Source: Rhodocyclaceae bacterium
GTDB taxonomy: Bacteria > Pseudomonadota > Gammaproteobacteria > Burkholderiales > Rhodocyclaceae
Assembly: GCA_030681195.1 (NCBI GenBank)
Contig: JAUXXJ010000005.1
Coordinates: 1 to 64,000 of the forward strand
Length of the DNA stretch: 64,000 bases
Direction: 5' to 3'
In this document: piece after piece, positions 10,425 through 19,748 of the stretch
How positions within the stretch are numbered: position 1 is the stretch's first letter
How the letters are laid out: every line of letters begins with the position of its first letter
Program-made: the position numbers and the translations under genes
Notes under the pieces: model-generated
Database searches by the model: none
The model's input: the letters and a program-made list of their open reading frames with translations, nothing else
Told to the model about the DNA's origin: nothing

Positions 10425-13400
10425 TTGCAGACGAATAAGCCAGCGAAGCCGGTGGCGATAAAAGCATCAGCGAAAGCGCCAGCGGCGAAATTGTCTGCAC
10501 CCAAGCGTGCCACAACGAAAAAGGCATCAGCCGCGCCTGAAAAGACTCCCGATAACAAGCCAGTTGGCGAGGGACCGCTCTACTACGTTGGCATCGGTGC
10601 ATCGGCCGGGGGGCTGGAAGCCTTGCGTCCTTTCGTCGCCAATTTACCGGCGCATGCCAACATGACCTATATCGTGGCGCAGCACATGTCGCCCGATCAC
10701 CGCAGTCTGATGGTCGAACTGCTGGCCCGCGAAACCCAGCTCACGGTGCTGGAGGCCAGCCACAATGTGCCGCCGCAGGCCGATACCATTTACGTGGCGC
10801 CGCCCAATTCCGATGTCACCGTGGCCAATGGCCGCCTGCGCATCAGCAAGCCGACCAATACCATCGGCCCCAAGCCTTCCGTCGATCGCTTCTTCATGAG
10901 TCTGGCCGAAGATCAGGAGGATCGGGCCATTGGCATCATCCTGTCCGGCACGGGCTCGGATGGCTCGCACGGCATCAAGGCGATCAAGGCGGCTGGCGGC
11001 ATTTGCATTGCCCAGGAACCGAAGTCGGCCAAGTACAACAGCATGCCCAACGCGGCCATCCGCGCGGGCGGCACTGACCTGGTGTTGCCACCCCCAGAGA
11101 TCGCCATCCAGTTGCTGTCGATTGTGCAGTGGCCGCGTGCGCCGATCGCCGATGATATAGAAGAGAATCCGCCGTCGACCATCCGCGGCATCGTGCGCCA
11201 GATCGCCACTCATACGGGCATGGATTTCTCGAACTACAAGGATGCCACGATCTCGCGGCAGATCATGCGGCGCATGGCGGCGATGCAGATTCCAGGGCTG
11301 GATGCCTATGGCGACTACATCAGCACGCATGTATCAGAGCTGACCGAACTGGCCGGCAACTTCCTGATCTGCGTGACCTCGTTCTTCCGCGATCCAGAAT
11401 CTTTTGAGGCCGTGCGGCGCGTCATCAGCGAGATTCTCAAGACCAAGCGGCCGGGTGATGACATTCGTATCTGGATTCCCGGCTGTGCGACCGGCGAGGA
11501 GGTGTACACCGTCGCCATCATCCTCGCCGAGGAACTGGGGTCGAATCGCGACAAGTACCGCATTCAGTTGTTTGCGACAGACATCAATGGCGATGCCGTC
11601 AGCATGGCTCGTGCCGGTGTTTATCCCGAAGCCGCGCTGAATGGTGTCGACAGCGCGCTGATCGAGCGCTACTTTACGTCCCAGGATGGCATGTACCTGA
11701 TCGACAAGAGCCTGCGCGAGATGACCTTGTTTGCACGCCAGGATCTGGTGCAGGACCCGCCCTTCGTGCGCCTCGACATGGTCAGTTGCCGCAATCTGCT
11801 GATCTATTTCAAGTCCGAGCTGCAGGAACGGGTGATCAAGCTCTTCCACTATGCCTTGCACAACAACGCCATCCTGTTCCTGGGTAAATCCGAGTCCTTG
11901 GGCAAGTTGAGCAACCTGTTCGTGGAAAAAGACCGGCGCAACAAGATTTTTATCAAGCGTCCGGTTGCCTCGCCCATCATCGGTGGTTTTGCGCGCATGC
12001 GCGGGCTGGGCGGCAGTGACAACCTCGGCTATGTGTCCAGCAAGACGGTGATTCCCCCCACCAACAACGAGGTGGGGCACGAGCGCCTGTTCGAAATTTA
12101 TGCGCCGCCCAGCCTGTTGATGACCGATGAGGGCGAGGTGCTGGAAATCTTCGGCGACTGCAGTGCCTTTCTTTCGATCCGCAAGGGTAAGGCCGATTTC
12201 AATGCCTTTACCCTGATCAAGCCGCCACTGCGGGCCGAGTTGCGGGCCTTTGCCCATCGCGTCGGCCGTACCAAGCAAAGCGCGATCTCCAGCCCGATTG
12301 AACTGGCGGCGGATGGCATTTCGCATTACTACCGCATGGCCGTTCACTACGGCGGTCAGGCGGAGTCGGAAAATCCCAATTTGTTGCTGGTGTGTTTCGA
12401 ACTGGCCGATGTTAAACATCCTTCCCCCGGGGATGCGGCGGGTGCAGGGATTGCGACCAGCGAGCGTATTTCCGAGCTGGAACAGGAAATCACCCTGAAC
12501 CGCGAAAATCTGCAGACAGTGATCGAGGAACTAGAAACAGCCAACGAAGAACTGCAGTCCCTCAACGAAGAGGCGCAGGCCTCCAACGAGGAATTGCAGG
12601 CCTCCAATGAGGAACTGGAAACCGCAAACGAGGAACTGCAGGCATCCAACGAGGAACTGATTACCGTCAACGACGAACTCGGCTCACGCACATTGGAACT
12701 GAGCGAATCGAACGGTGATTTGACGAACATCCTCAACAGCCTGCAGAAGGGGCTGCTGGTGGTGGATGGCAACCTGATGGTGACGCGTTACAACCGGATC
12801 GCGCTGGACTTCTTCGATATCCCTGCCGGCACCAAGCCCAACCTGACCTCCGTGCCGATGCTGGCACACGTGCCGGACTTGCTGAACCATGTGGCCCATG
12901 TCATCAAGAAAGGCAAGGTCGATGAGTTTGAGTTCAAGCGCGAGGACAATTGCTACTTCATGATCCGCATGACGCCCTATGTGGATGACAACCGCAAGGG
13001 TATCGGCGGCGTGGTGATGACGATCACCGAAATCACCGAAAAGAAAGTCGCCGAAGAAAAGCTCCGCCTTTCCGCCTCCGTGTTCGAGTATGCCTCCGAG
13101 GCGACCGTGATTACCGATGCCCATAACCAGATCATCTCGGTGAATCCGGCATTTACGACCATTACCGGCTATACGCCGGATGAAGTGATCGGCAAGAAGC
13201 CGCACATCCTCAATTCCGGCAAGCATCCCAAAGAGTTCTTCAAGCACATGTGGGAGGTGTTGCTGTCCACCGGTGTCTGGCAGGGTGAGATCGAGAACCG
13301 CCGCAAGAACGGCGATACCTATACGGAATGGCTGTCGATCAATGTTCTCAAGGATGAGGCGGGTAACGTCATTCGCCATATTGCGGTATTTAGCGACATT

Positions 13401-14735
13401 ACCGACGCCAAGAAGGCCCAGGAAACCATCGAGCGCCAGGCGACTTTCGATACGCTGACCGGGCTGCCCAACCGCAACCTGACGATGGATCGTCTCAAGC
13501 AGATGCTGTCGTTGAGTCGCCGCAATGGGCGCATGTTCGCCGTGATGTTTCTCGACCTGGATCATTTCAAATCGATCAACGATGCGCTGGGCCACGCCGC
13601 TGGCGACGAACTGCTGGTGAAGACGGCCGTGCGTATCCGCGGCGCACTACGCGATGCCGACTCGGTCGGCCGCATGGGCGGCGATGAGTTCATTGTGTTG
13701 TTGAGCGATCTCAGCAGTACGGAGGACATCATTCCGATCGCCAACAAGCTGATGGCCGAGGTGCGCGAACCGCTGGTGGTGGCCGGACACACCTTGCAAA
13801 CAGCGACCAGTATCGGCATCACGGTCTATCCGATGGACGGCGATACGCCCGAGATCATGCTCAAGAATGCCGATAGCGCCATGTACGAGGCGAAGAAGAA
13901 TGGTCGCAATACCTTCTGCTTCTTTACCCACCGCATGCAGGATGAGGCCAACAAGCGCCACTGGATCGACAGTGAGCTGAGTACCGCCCTGCAACGTGAG
14001 CGCATGCACGTCTACTACCAGCCGATCATGCGCCTCCCCACCATGCAACTGGCAGGTGCCGAGGCCCTGTTGCGTTGGCAGCATCCGAGCAAAGGGTTCA
14101 TTCCGCCCGATGTGTTTATCCCGGTCGCCGAACAGAATGGCATGATTGGCCGGCTTAGTCACTGGGTGTTTGAAACCGGTATTGCGGACTGGGAGCACTG
14201 GACTCAGGAGTCTGGCATGCGCCTGTCACTGGCATTCAATCTTTCTGCCGCCCAGTTCGTCGCGCGCGATCACATCGAGCAAATGCTGCGCCTGCTCAGC
14301 AAGACCAACCTGGCGCGCGATCATCAGGTAACGATCGAGATTACCGAGAGCCTGAAGCTTTCCGACAACGAGGCCTATGTCGACATCCTGCGTCAGTTGC
14401 GCCAATGCGGCTGCCGTATCGCCATCGACGACTTTGGCACGGGCTACTCATCGCTCAGTTATCTCAAGCGCATGCCGATCGACATCATCAAGATCGACCG
14501 TTCGTTTGTGCGCGACATCACCACCGATCCAACCGATGCGGCGATGATCCGGGCCATCCTGCAGATGGCCAGTGCCTTCGGCATGGAGACGGTGGCGGAG
14601 GGGGTGGAAACGCCGGAACAACTCGCGTTCCTGCAGGAACACGGTTGCAACTATGCGCAAGGCTTCCTGTTCAGCAAGGCGGTCCCTTATCCCGAGTTCG
14701 TTCGCTACGCCCAGGGGATCAAGGGCGCCAGCTAG
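10425..14735 (+). CDS. CheB-CheR-PAS-PAS-GGDEF-EAL fusion signalling protein
   Basis: A very large cytoplasmic signalling protein. From the N-terminus: a Lys/Ala-rich tail; a CheB methylesterase domain with GIGASAGG, QHMSPDH and SGTGSDGSHG holding the Ser-His-Asp triad; a CheR methyltransferase domain (WIPGCATGEEVY, MVSCRNLLIYF); a coiled coil of repeated NEEL(Q/E)ASNEE units (12470-12700); two PAS domains (12720-13420); a GGDEF domain with intact GGDEF (near 13678); and an EAL domain with EALLRW (near 14060) and DDFGTGYSS. The frame opens at ATG 10389, but AGGGAGAG 7-14 bases before TTG 10425 favours the later start. Both c-di-GMP synthesis and breakdown motifs are intact. No transmembrane segment is seen. 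Confidence 0.92.
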   Translation: MQTNKPAKPVAIKASAKAPAAKLSAPKRATTKKASAAPEKTPDNKPVGEGPLYYVGIGASAGGLEALRPFVANLPAHANMTYIVAQHMSPDHRSLMVELLARETQLTVLEASHNVPPQADTIYVAPPNSDVTVANGRLRISKPTNTIGPKPSVDRFFMSLAEDQEDRAIGIILSGTGSDGSHGIKAIKAAGGICIAQEPKSAKYNSMPNAAIRAGGTDLVLPPPEIAIQLLSIVQWPRAPIADDIEENPPSTIRGIVRQIATHTGMDFSNYKDATISRQIMRRMAAMQIPGLDAYGDYISTHVSELTELAGNFLICVTSFFRDPESFEAVRRVISEILKTKRPGDDIRIWIPGCATGEEVYTVAIILAEELGSNRDKYRIQLFATDINGDAVSMARAGVYPEAALNGVDSALIERYFTSQDGMYLIDKSLREMTLFARQDLVQDPPFVRLDMVSCRNLLIYFKSELQERVIKLFHYALHNNAILFLGKSESLGKLSNLFVEKDRRNKIFIKRPVASPIIGGFARMRGLGGSDNLGYVSSKTVIPPTNNEVGHERLFEIYAPPSLLMTDEGEVLEIFGDCSAFLSIRKGKADFNAFTLIKPPLRAELRAFAHRVGRTKQSAISSPIELAADGISHYYRMAVHYGGQAESENPNLLLVCFELADVKHPSPGDAAGAGIATSERISELEQEITLNRENLQTVIEELETANEELQSLNEEAQASNEELQASNEELETANEELQASNEELITVNDELGSRTLELSESNGDLTNILNSLQKGLLVVDGNLMVTRYNRIALDFFDIPAGTKPNLTSVPMLAHVPDLLNHVAHVIKKGKVDEFEFKREDNCYFMIRMTPYVDDNRKGIGGVVMTITEITEKKVAEEKLRLSASVFEYASEATVITDAHNQIISVNPAFTTITGYTPDEVIGKKPHILNSGKHPKEFFKHMWEVLLSTGVWQGEIENRRKNGDTYTEWLSINVLKDEAGNVIRHIAVFSDITDAKKAQETIERQATFDTLTGLPNRNLTMDRLKQMLSLSRRNGRMFAVMFLDLDHFKSINDALGHAAGDELLVKTAVRIRGALRDADSVGRMGGDEFIVLLSDLSSTEDIIPIANKLMAEVREPLVVAGHTLQTATSIGITVYPMDGDTPEIMLKNADSAMYEAKKNGRNTFCFFTHRMQDEANKRHWIDSELSTALQRERMHVYYQPIMRLPTMQLAGAEALLRWQHPSKGFIPPDVFIPVAEQNGMIGRLSHWVFETGIADWEHWTQESGMRLSLAFNLSAAQFVARDHIEQMLRLLSKTNLARDHQVTIEITESLKLSDNEAYVDILRQLRQCGCRIAIDDFGTGYSSLSYLKRMPIDIIKIDRSFVRDITTDPTDAAMIRAILQMASAFGMETVAEGVETPEQLAFLQEHGCNYAQGFLFSKAVPYPEFVRYAQGIKGAS

Positions 14736-15136
14736 GCCGCTACGTCCTGCTGGCCTTGTCGCTTGATGCAGCCTGCCAGCGCCGCATCCATGGTCGCCAG
14801 ATGGTTGCGGAACCACTCGGGCAGCCCCTGGCTGACATACAGTCGCGCGAAACGTAGCCGGCCTTCCTGAACCGCATTCAGCATATGCACCAGTTCGCCG
14901 AGGACGCGCCGGTGCTCGCCCTCATGTTCGGCAATGGCTGGGAAGCCACAATGGCGCATCAGGCTGCTTTCGTTCTCAAAGTGCTGGCGGGTATGTTCGG
15001 CGAGGGCACTCAGCAGATAGGGGAAGTCTTCGTCGCTGGCGCGGATCGTCTCGCTGGTCAGTCGCGTGAACGCCTCGTGTGTGGCATCCATCTCAACTAC
15101 GCCAAGCGCGTACAGGGCAGGGTTCCAGTTCAACAT
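14732..15136 (-). CDS. Bacteriohemerythrin
   Basis: A 134-residue single-domain hemerythrin with the diiron ligands in order: MDATHEAF (His20), HTRQHFENE, HEGEHRRVL and WFRNHLATMD. Such proteins bind O2 reversibly and can store, sense or deliver it. The gene overlaps the end of the SIR2-like gene by 7 bases, so it is in the same operon and, by that promoter, probably NifA-dependent. A role in buffering O2 near nitrogenase is inference from the regulation. Confidence 0.92.
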   Translation of the reverse strand: MLNWNPALYALGVVEMDATHEAFTRLTSETIRASDEDFPYLLSALAEHTRQHFENESSLMRHCGFPAIAEHEGEHRRVLGELVHMLNAVQEGRLRFARLYVSQGLPEWFRNHLATMDAALAGCIKRQGQQDVAA

Positions 15137-15981
15137 GTCACCAACTCGGTACGGCCCAGCAGCCAGGGGATATCTGCTTCAATGATCTCGACGCCCATCT
15201 TGCCGAGGAAACGCCGCTCCTTGTCGGTCGGCTGTTCGATCAGCGCCCAGCCGGACGGTTTGGCTGCGCCGTAGATCAGGTCGGACATCACCATGCGCTC
15301 GCTGTCGCGGTTGAAGCGCAGACCGATGAACAGATACTGCTTGTCCTTGCGCATTTCCTTGACGAAGGAGGGTACGGCAAAGCCGCCCATCAGTTCGGTG
15401 ATGTAATCGACGTAGTCGGCATCCGAGGCGATATAGGACGACTCGGGCCGGGGAGCGCCCATCGGCTTGAACAAGACCGGCAGGTCGATCGCTGCTTGCT
15501 CGGGCAGGATGGCGGTATAGCTGGTGCCGTCGTGGGCGAACAGCTTGAAACGGTAGTCCGTGCCGCCCAGCCGCGCGCAGCCCAACACCAGCAGGTGGGG
15601 CACGCTGGAAAAGGAATCAAGCAATTGCGTATCGCGGTTGATATCGATTACGTAGCGCGGTTGCAGTGCCTTGATCCAGTCGTGCACCGTGCTGCGCGTC
15701 CACTGGCTGGCGCCATAAGTGGCATCGAGAAACTTCGTCACCGCTGCGCGGCCACGTTTTAGTTCGATGTTCATCGCGGCGCGCGAGAATTCATACATCA
15801 GCTTGGGCGACATCGGTTTGCCGCCGTTCATGGCGATGATCAGTTCATCGCTGGTCGCCGGCATCGCTGCGCCGGTGTCGGGGTTGCGCACATCGGCCAG
15901 GACGCCTGGGCCGAGGTAAGGCACGATGCTGCCATTTTTTAGCCCACTGAGTAGTTGGGCGTGCTTTTCTTGGGTTGGCAT
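15130..15981 (-). CDS. SIR2-like domain protein, nif-regulated
   Basis: The 283-residue protein starts with a Rossmann-type segment (SIVPYLGPGVL) like the N-terminus of SIR2-like domains and ends with YLFIGLRFNRDSERMVM, the second half of that fold; the catalytic His of classical sirtuins is not evident. SIR2-like proteins bind and often cleave NAD+. Start ATG 15981 is chosen over ATG 15993 because GGAGAG lies four bases upstream. A sigma54 promoter and a NifA site precede it, and hemerythrin follows with overlap. NAD+ is also the substrate of DraT, encoded just upstream. The function is unknown. Confidence 0.75.
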   Translation of the reverse strand: MPTQEKHAQLLSGLKNGSIVPYLGPGVLADVRNPDTGAAMPATSDELIIAMNGGKPMSPKLMYEFSRAAMNIELKRGRAAVTKFLDATYGASQWTRSTVHDWIKALQPRYVIDINRDTQLLDSFSSVPHLLVLGCARLGGTDYRFKLFAHDGTSYTAILPEQAAIDLPVLFKPMGAPRPESSYIASDADYVDYITELMGGFAVPSFVKEMRKDKQYLFIGLRFNRDSERMVMSDLIYGAAKPSGWALIEQPTDKERRFLGKMGVEIIEADIPWLLGRTELVTC

Positions 15982-16010
15982 GAGACTCTCCATAACAGGT
16001 TGGGGAGTTC

Positions 16011-16027
16011 ATGCAATTCTCGCGCCC
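16011..16027 (-). promoter_or_regulatory. Sigma54 (-24/-12) promoter of SIR2-like/hemerythrin operon
   Basis: Minus strand GGGCGCG-N4-TTGCA, with GG and GC 10 bases apart and two mismatches to the consensus. Transcription would start near 16001, 20 bases before the ATG. Confidence 0.75.
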
Positions 16028-16067
16028 GGCCGGAAACCCGCATCAGGTCGAGGTTGCTTAATGTCAA

Positions 16068-16083
16068 TGTCGGCTTTGCAACA
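16068..16083. promoter_or_regulatory. NifA upstream activator sequence for SIR2-like operon
   Basis: TGT-N10-ACA. On the minus strand it reads TGTTGCAAAGCCGACA, 14 of 16 bases identical to the UAS of nifE. It lies 41 bases from the -24 GG, the same spacing class as nifB, nifE and nifN. Confidence 0.8.
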
Positions 16084-16097
16084 ATAAAACGCGCTAT

Positions 16098-16117
16098 GCC
16101 GTCCTGCCAGCGCCGAC
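16098..16117 (-). repeat. Short interspersed repeat copy 3
   Basis: Minus strand AGTCGGCGCTGGCAGGACGGC with the A-run reduced to ATAG. The stop codon (TAG) of the upstream minus-strand small gene is formed at its edge. Confidence 0.75.
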
Positions 16118-16371
16118 TATGACTGAACGGGTGTCCGCCCCGAAGCGCGAACGCCTGCGATGGTCACCAGTGTGGCCATCAGGCGCGTGCCGGTAATTTC
16201 CGGGAAGCGTTGTTCGATGGCCTCCATGGCCATGATTTCGTGGGCCATCGAGAGCCAGTTGCCGCTTTCATCAAGGGAGGGCGCGACGAGTTCGAAGGCT
16301 TCGACAAATACCGTGCGCAACTGGCAGTCGGTACGCTGTTCGTTGTCGAGGCCAATGGATTCAACTGTCAT
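16117..16371 (-). CDS. Small protein of unknown function, last gene of draT-sigma operon
   Basis: An 84-residue acidic protein whose ATG overlaps the stop of the sigma-factor gene (ATGA), so it is almost certainly co-translated. It has no transmembrane segment or recognisable motif; the middle (MAHEIMAMEAIEQRFPE) is predicted helical. Small partners of sigma factors, such as anti-sigma factors, are sometimes encoded this way, but nothing in the sequence shows that. Its stop codon abuts a copy of the short interspersed repeat. Confidence 0.7.
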   Translation of the reverse strand: MTVESIGLDNEQRTDCQLRTVFVEAFELVAPSLDESGNWLSMAHEIMAMEAIEQRFPEITGTRLMATLVTIAGVRASGRTPVQS

Positions 16372-17153
16372 GCGGTTCTCCAGCGTGGTTTGAGCAGTGA
16401 TGCGTGGGTGTCGTCGCCGAGGACGGCGGCGCGTAGTTTGGCAATCGCCTGTGCGTGAATCTGGCTGACCCGTCCCTCGGTGACGCCCAGGAGGGAGCCG
16501 ATTTCACGCATGGTGCGGTCATCGCTGTAATAGGCCTGCATGACGGTTTCTTCGCGTTCCGTCAGTTCGCTGAGGGCAAGTAGCAGGGTGCGTTGCACGA
16601 TCTTGCGTTCCAGTGCGGCGACCGGGTTGGCGTTGGTGCTGGCGCACCACGAGATGAAGTCGCGCTCCTGCTGAACTTCGTCGAAGTCATCCAGCGAAAA
16701 CAGGGTGTAGCCATCCGCCCGCTGCAGCAAGGACTGGTAGGTATCCAGTGCCATGCCCAGTGCCTCGGCAACTTCGCCTTCCTGCGGCATGCGGCCAAGA
16801 CGATGACAGAGTTGCGTGATGGTGACTTCGACGCGACGCATTTCCTGACGTACCTTGCGGCTACCCGGATCGTTCTCGCGCAGGCCATCGAGCATGGCGC
16901 CACGGATGCGCTGCGACAGGTAGGCGTTGTAGCTTTTCCCCGCTTGTGAGGCGGTGGACTGGATGATGGTCACCAGCAGACCGACCATGCCATCCTGAAT
17001 CAGATCATCCGCTTCGACATTCGCCGGTAGACGGCGCAGCAGCGAGTGTGCGATGGCGTTGACCAACGGGGTGTGCTCTGCAATCAGACGCTCGCACTCC
17101 GCGTCGCTGAGCCGCTTGCGCCTGGGCGTCGTCGTGTCTGAGGCCTTTGTCAT
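16368..17153 (-). CDS. Sigma-70 family (FliA/sigma28-like) RNA polymerase sigma factor
   Basis: A 261-residue alternative sigma factor with region 2 (LVNAIAHSLLRRLP, ADDLIQDGMVGLL, IRGAMLDGLRENDP), region 3 (HRLGRMPQEGEVAEALGM) and a region 4 helix-turn-helix (MREIGSLLGVTEGRVSQIHAQAIAKLR). The GAMLDGLR and SRK segments are the FliA type, which normally directs flagellar and chemotaxis genes. No flagellar genes are in the window. It lies third in a minus-strand run starting with draT. The target promoters cannot be inferred here; it may be a divergent FliA paralogue. Confidence 0.85.
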   Translation of the reverse strand: MTKASDTTTPRRKRLSDAECERLIAEHTPLVNAIAHSLLRRLPANVEADDLIQDGMVGLLVTIIQSTASQAGKSYNAYLSQRIRGAMLDGLRENDPGSRKVRQEMRRVEVTITQLCHRLGRMPQEGEVAEALGMALDTYQSLLQRADGYTLFSLDDFDEVQQERDFISWCASTNANPVAALERKIVQRTLLLALSELTEREETVMQAYYSDDRTMREIGSLLGVTEGRVSQIHAQAIAKLRAAVLGDDTHASLLKPRWRTA

Positions 17154-17180
17154 GCGAGAGATGATAGCAAGGCAAGCGAC

Positions 17181-17771
17181 TTACTCGGTGGTGGCGCGTA
17201 TCCAGTGGCCCATGATTTGCGAGCGGCCGAGCTGGCTTTCCGGGTATTCGAGGCGCAGCAGCAGTCTCTGCCCGTTGGCCCAGTCGGCAGCAACTTCGTT
17301 ATACAGTCGGCTGCCGTGTGGTGCCGGTGCCACCGGCACGTGAGCAATAGCGAGGTCGGTGACCTTCTTGCTATAGGGTGTTTCCAAAACGGCACGGTTT
17401 TCCCGGTAGATTGAGGCGGCCAGCGAGACCGCTTTCCATTGCGTTGGTTGCTGTTCCTTTGCAGTGGCGTGGGCCTCCGACCACAAGTGCCAGCCAATGG
17501 CTAGGTTGGTGCAGCGATGGAGAGCAAGTTCGGCTGGGATGCCACGGGCCTTTAACTGGCGGGCCGGAATTTGCGTGAGGCCGACATAAAGCTCGTCCGC
17601 ATTTGCATTGGCATTTTTTAGATCCTGCAGTTTGCGCGTCTGGCCTTGTGCATCGGTAATCAGGTCAGGGTTCCCGCCTGAGCCTGCCATGACCATGGCA
17701 AACGCGATGGCGCTGTCGGCGCCGGGCATGCAGAAGGCGATCCAGGTGGCGAGGGCGATGGGGCTGAGCAT
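17181..17771 (-). CDS. VirB1-like (lytic-transglycosylase fold) exported protein, catalytic Glu apparently lost
   Basis: A hydrophobic N-terminus (MLSPIALATWIAFCMP) may be a signal peptide. The body resembles VirB1/P19-type soluble lytic transglycosylases: SGGNPDLITDAQG, then DELYVGLTQIPARQLKARGI (family: DVGLMQIN...LGI) and HRCTNLAIGWHLW (family: NLxAGAxIL). In active enzymes a Glu precedes SGGNP; here the residue is Gly (MAGSGGNP), so hydrolysis is doubtful. It lies 9 bases after draT and 27 bases before the sigma-factor gene. Assignment to the fold is by eye. Confidence 0.55.
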   Translation of the reverse strand: MLSPIALATWIAFCMPGADSAIAFAMVMAGSGGNPDLITDAQGQTRKLQDLKNANANADELYVGLTQIPARQLKARGIPAELALHRCTNLAIGWHLWSEAHATAKEQQPTQWKAVSLAASIYRENRAVLETPYSKKVTDLAIAHVPVAPAPHGSRLYNEVAADWANGQRLLLRLEYPESQLGRSQIMGHWIRATTE

Positions 17772-17780
17772 GCGGCGACC

Positions 17781-18647
17781 TTACAAGGTATGGACTGTCA
17801 CAGCGTAGGCGCCGCCAATCACCAGATGCTCATCCTCGCCTTTCAGCACCCCCGGCAGCAGGGCGCAGTGGAAGAAGATCTTGGCGACCGGCACATCGAC
17901 GGCGAGGATGACATCGCCAAACTCGCCGGCCCGTTCGCGCGAGGTGCTGAAGGAGGTGATGTTGTTGAGCAGTACCACCTGACGTTTGTCTTGACCTGAG
18001 AGCACCTCGTGTTCGTCGAGGCGGTTGATGCCACGGTAGAGCGTGAGGTGTCCGCCCTGGCGGCCGGCGCGGTCGAATTCGTATTGCCCATAGGCATACA
18101 GCAGGTCGAGTTGCGCCTCGAGGGCGTTGGTGCCATAGAGGCCGGTGGCGCGCATTTCTTCATAGCGCTGCCAGGCGCGGCTGGTGAAGTCGCGTAACGG
18201 TTCGCCGTGGTGGCGCGGCACGAGACCGAAGCGCGATTCGACCCAGCCCTTGAGCACGGCGCCTTCGCGGCTGTCGGCATCGAAACTCCAGCCACGCAGG
18301 ATGCGCAGCCAGTTGGCTTTGGCTCTTTTGGTGGTGGCGGCATCCAGACCGGCGTCTTCGAGATGGTCGAGGCAGAAATGGGCATTGAGGCCATCACAGA
18401 AAAGTTTGGCACGCTCTTGTGCTGCCGCAATCGGGTCAAGCAGGCGGAACAGCTCGGCATGCAGCTCCTCAACACCATCCAGTTTGAGCGGGGCAGGGTG
18501 CTGCTGGAAGGTGAGGCTGCCGAGGATGACGGCGGGCAGGTTGCAGCGGTTGATGGGTAGTCGTGCCCACGACGGAAGTGTGGGACTTTGGAGTGGATTG
18601 TCGCAAGTGCTACAAGAACTCACTGAGGGAAGGGGGATGCTGGTCAC
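17781..18647 (-). CDS. draT: NAD+--dinitrogenase-reductase ADP-D-ribosyltransferase DraT
   Basis: DraT inactivates NifH by transferring ADP-ribose from NAD+ to one arginine (Arg102 here). Family features are NRCNLPAVILGSL near the N-terminus, LCDG/CLDHL-type helices, LRGWSFDADSREGAVLKGWV, and the ADP-ribosyltransferase core LTLYRGINRLDEHEVL with NNITSFSTSRERAGEFGD, which holds the Arg-Ser/Thr-Ser motif set. It is divergent from nifH, with 139 bases between. The start is GTG 18647 or GTG 18623; neither has a clear ribosome site, and the NifA site for nifH falls inside its first codons. draG is 8 kb away. Confidence 0.93.
   Translation of the reverse strand: MTSIPLPSVSSCSTCDNPLQSPTLPSWARLPINRCNLPAVILGSLTFQQHPAPLKLDGVEELHAELFRLLDPIAAAQERAKLFCDGLNAHFCLDHLEDAGLDAATTKRAKANWLRILRGWSFDADSREGAVLKGWVESRFGLVPRHHGEPLRDFTSRAWQRYEEMRATGLYGTNALEAQLDLLYAYGQYEFDRAGRQGGHLTLYRGINRLDEHEVLSGQDKRQVVLLNNITSFSTSRERAGEFGDVILAVDVPVAKIFFHCALLPGVLKGEDEHLVIGGAYAVTVHTL
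18599..18614 (+). promoter_or_regulatory. NifA upstream activator sequence for nifH
   Basis: TGT-N10-ACA (within TTGT...ACAA), 80 bases before the -24 element. It lies inside the 5' coding part of draT, on the overlapping divergent strand. Confidence 0.8.
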
Positions 18648-18693
18648 GTCTAAATCTTAGTTTTATCAGTGAGTTGGGTTATTTGTGTGATGG

Positions 18694-18708
18694 TGGCACG
18701 CTCCTTGC
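18694..18708 (+). promoter_or_regulatory. Sigma54 (-24/-12) promoter of nifHDK
   Basis: TGGCACG-N4-TTGC, a consensus match with GG and GC 10 bases apart. Transcription should begin near 18720, giving a leader of about 67 bases. Confidence 0.95.
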
Positions 18709-18750
18709 CAATTACTCGTCGGGAAGCGCAATTTGATCTGGATTGACTGA

Positions 18751-19683
<933 letters not shown>

Positions 19684-19704
19684 TTTATTTATTCGCAACC
19701 TGTC

Positions 19705-19733
19705 GGCACCGTGCCCAGATAGAGGCCGGTGCC
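19705..19733 (+). promoter_or_regulatory. Hairpin between nifH and nifD
   Basis: GGCACCG and CGGTGCC form a 7-bp stem with a 15-base loop in the 65-base gap. There is no T-run after it. Such structures can stabilise the nifH message or reduce read-through, so more NifH than NifDK is made. Confidence 0.6.
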
Positions 19734-19748
19734 TAAAAGGAGAACAAG

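Noticed and set aside
12541-12690. Tandem DNA repeat of AACGAGGAACTG-type units
   Set aside because: It is the coding sequence of the NEEL coiled coil normal for CheB-CheR fusions, not a separate repeat element.
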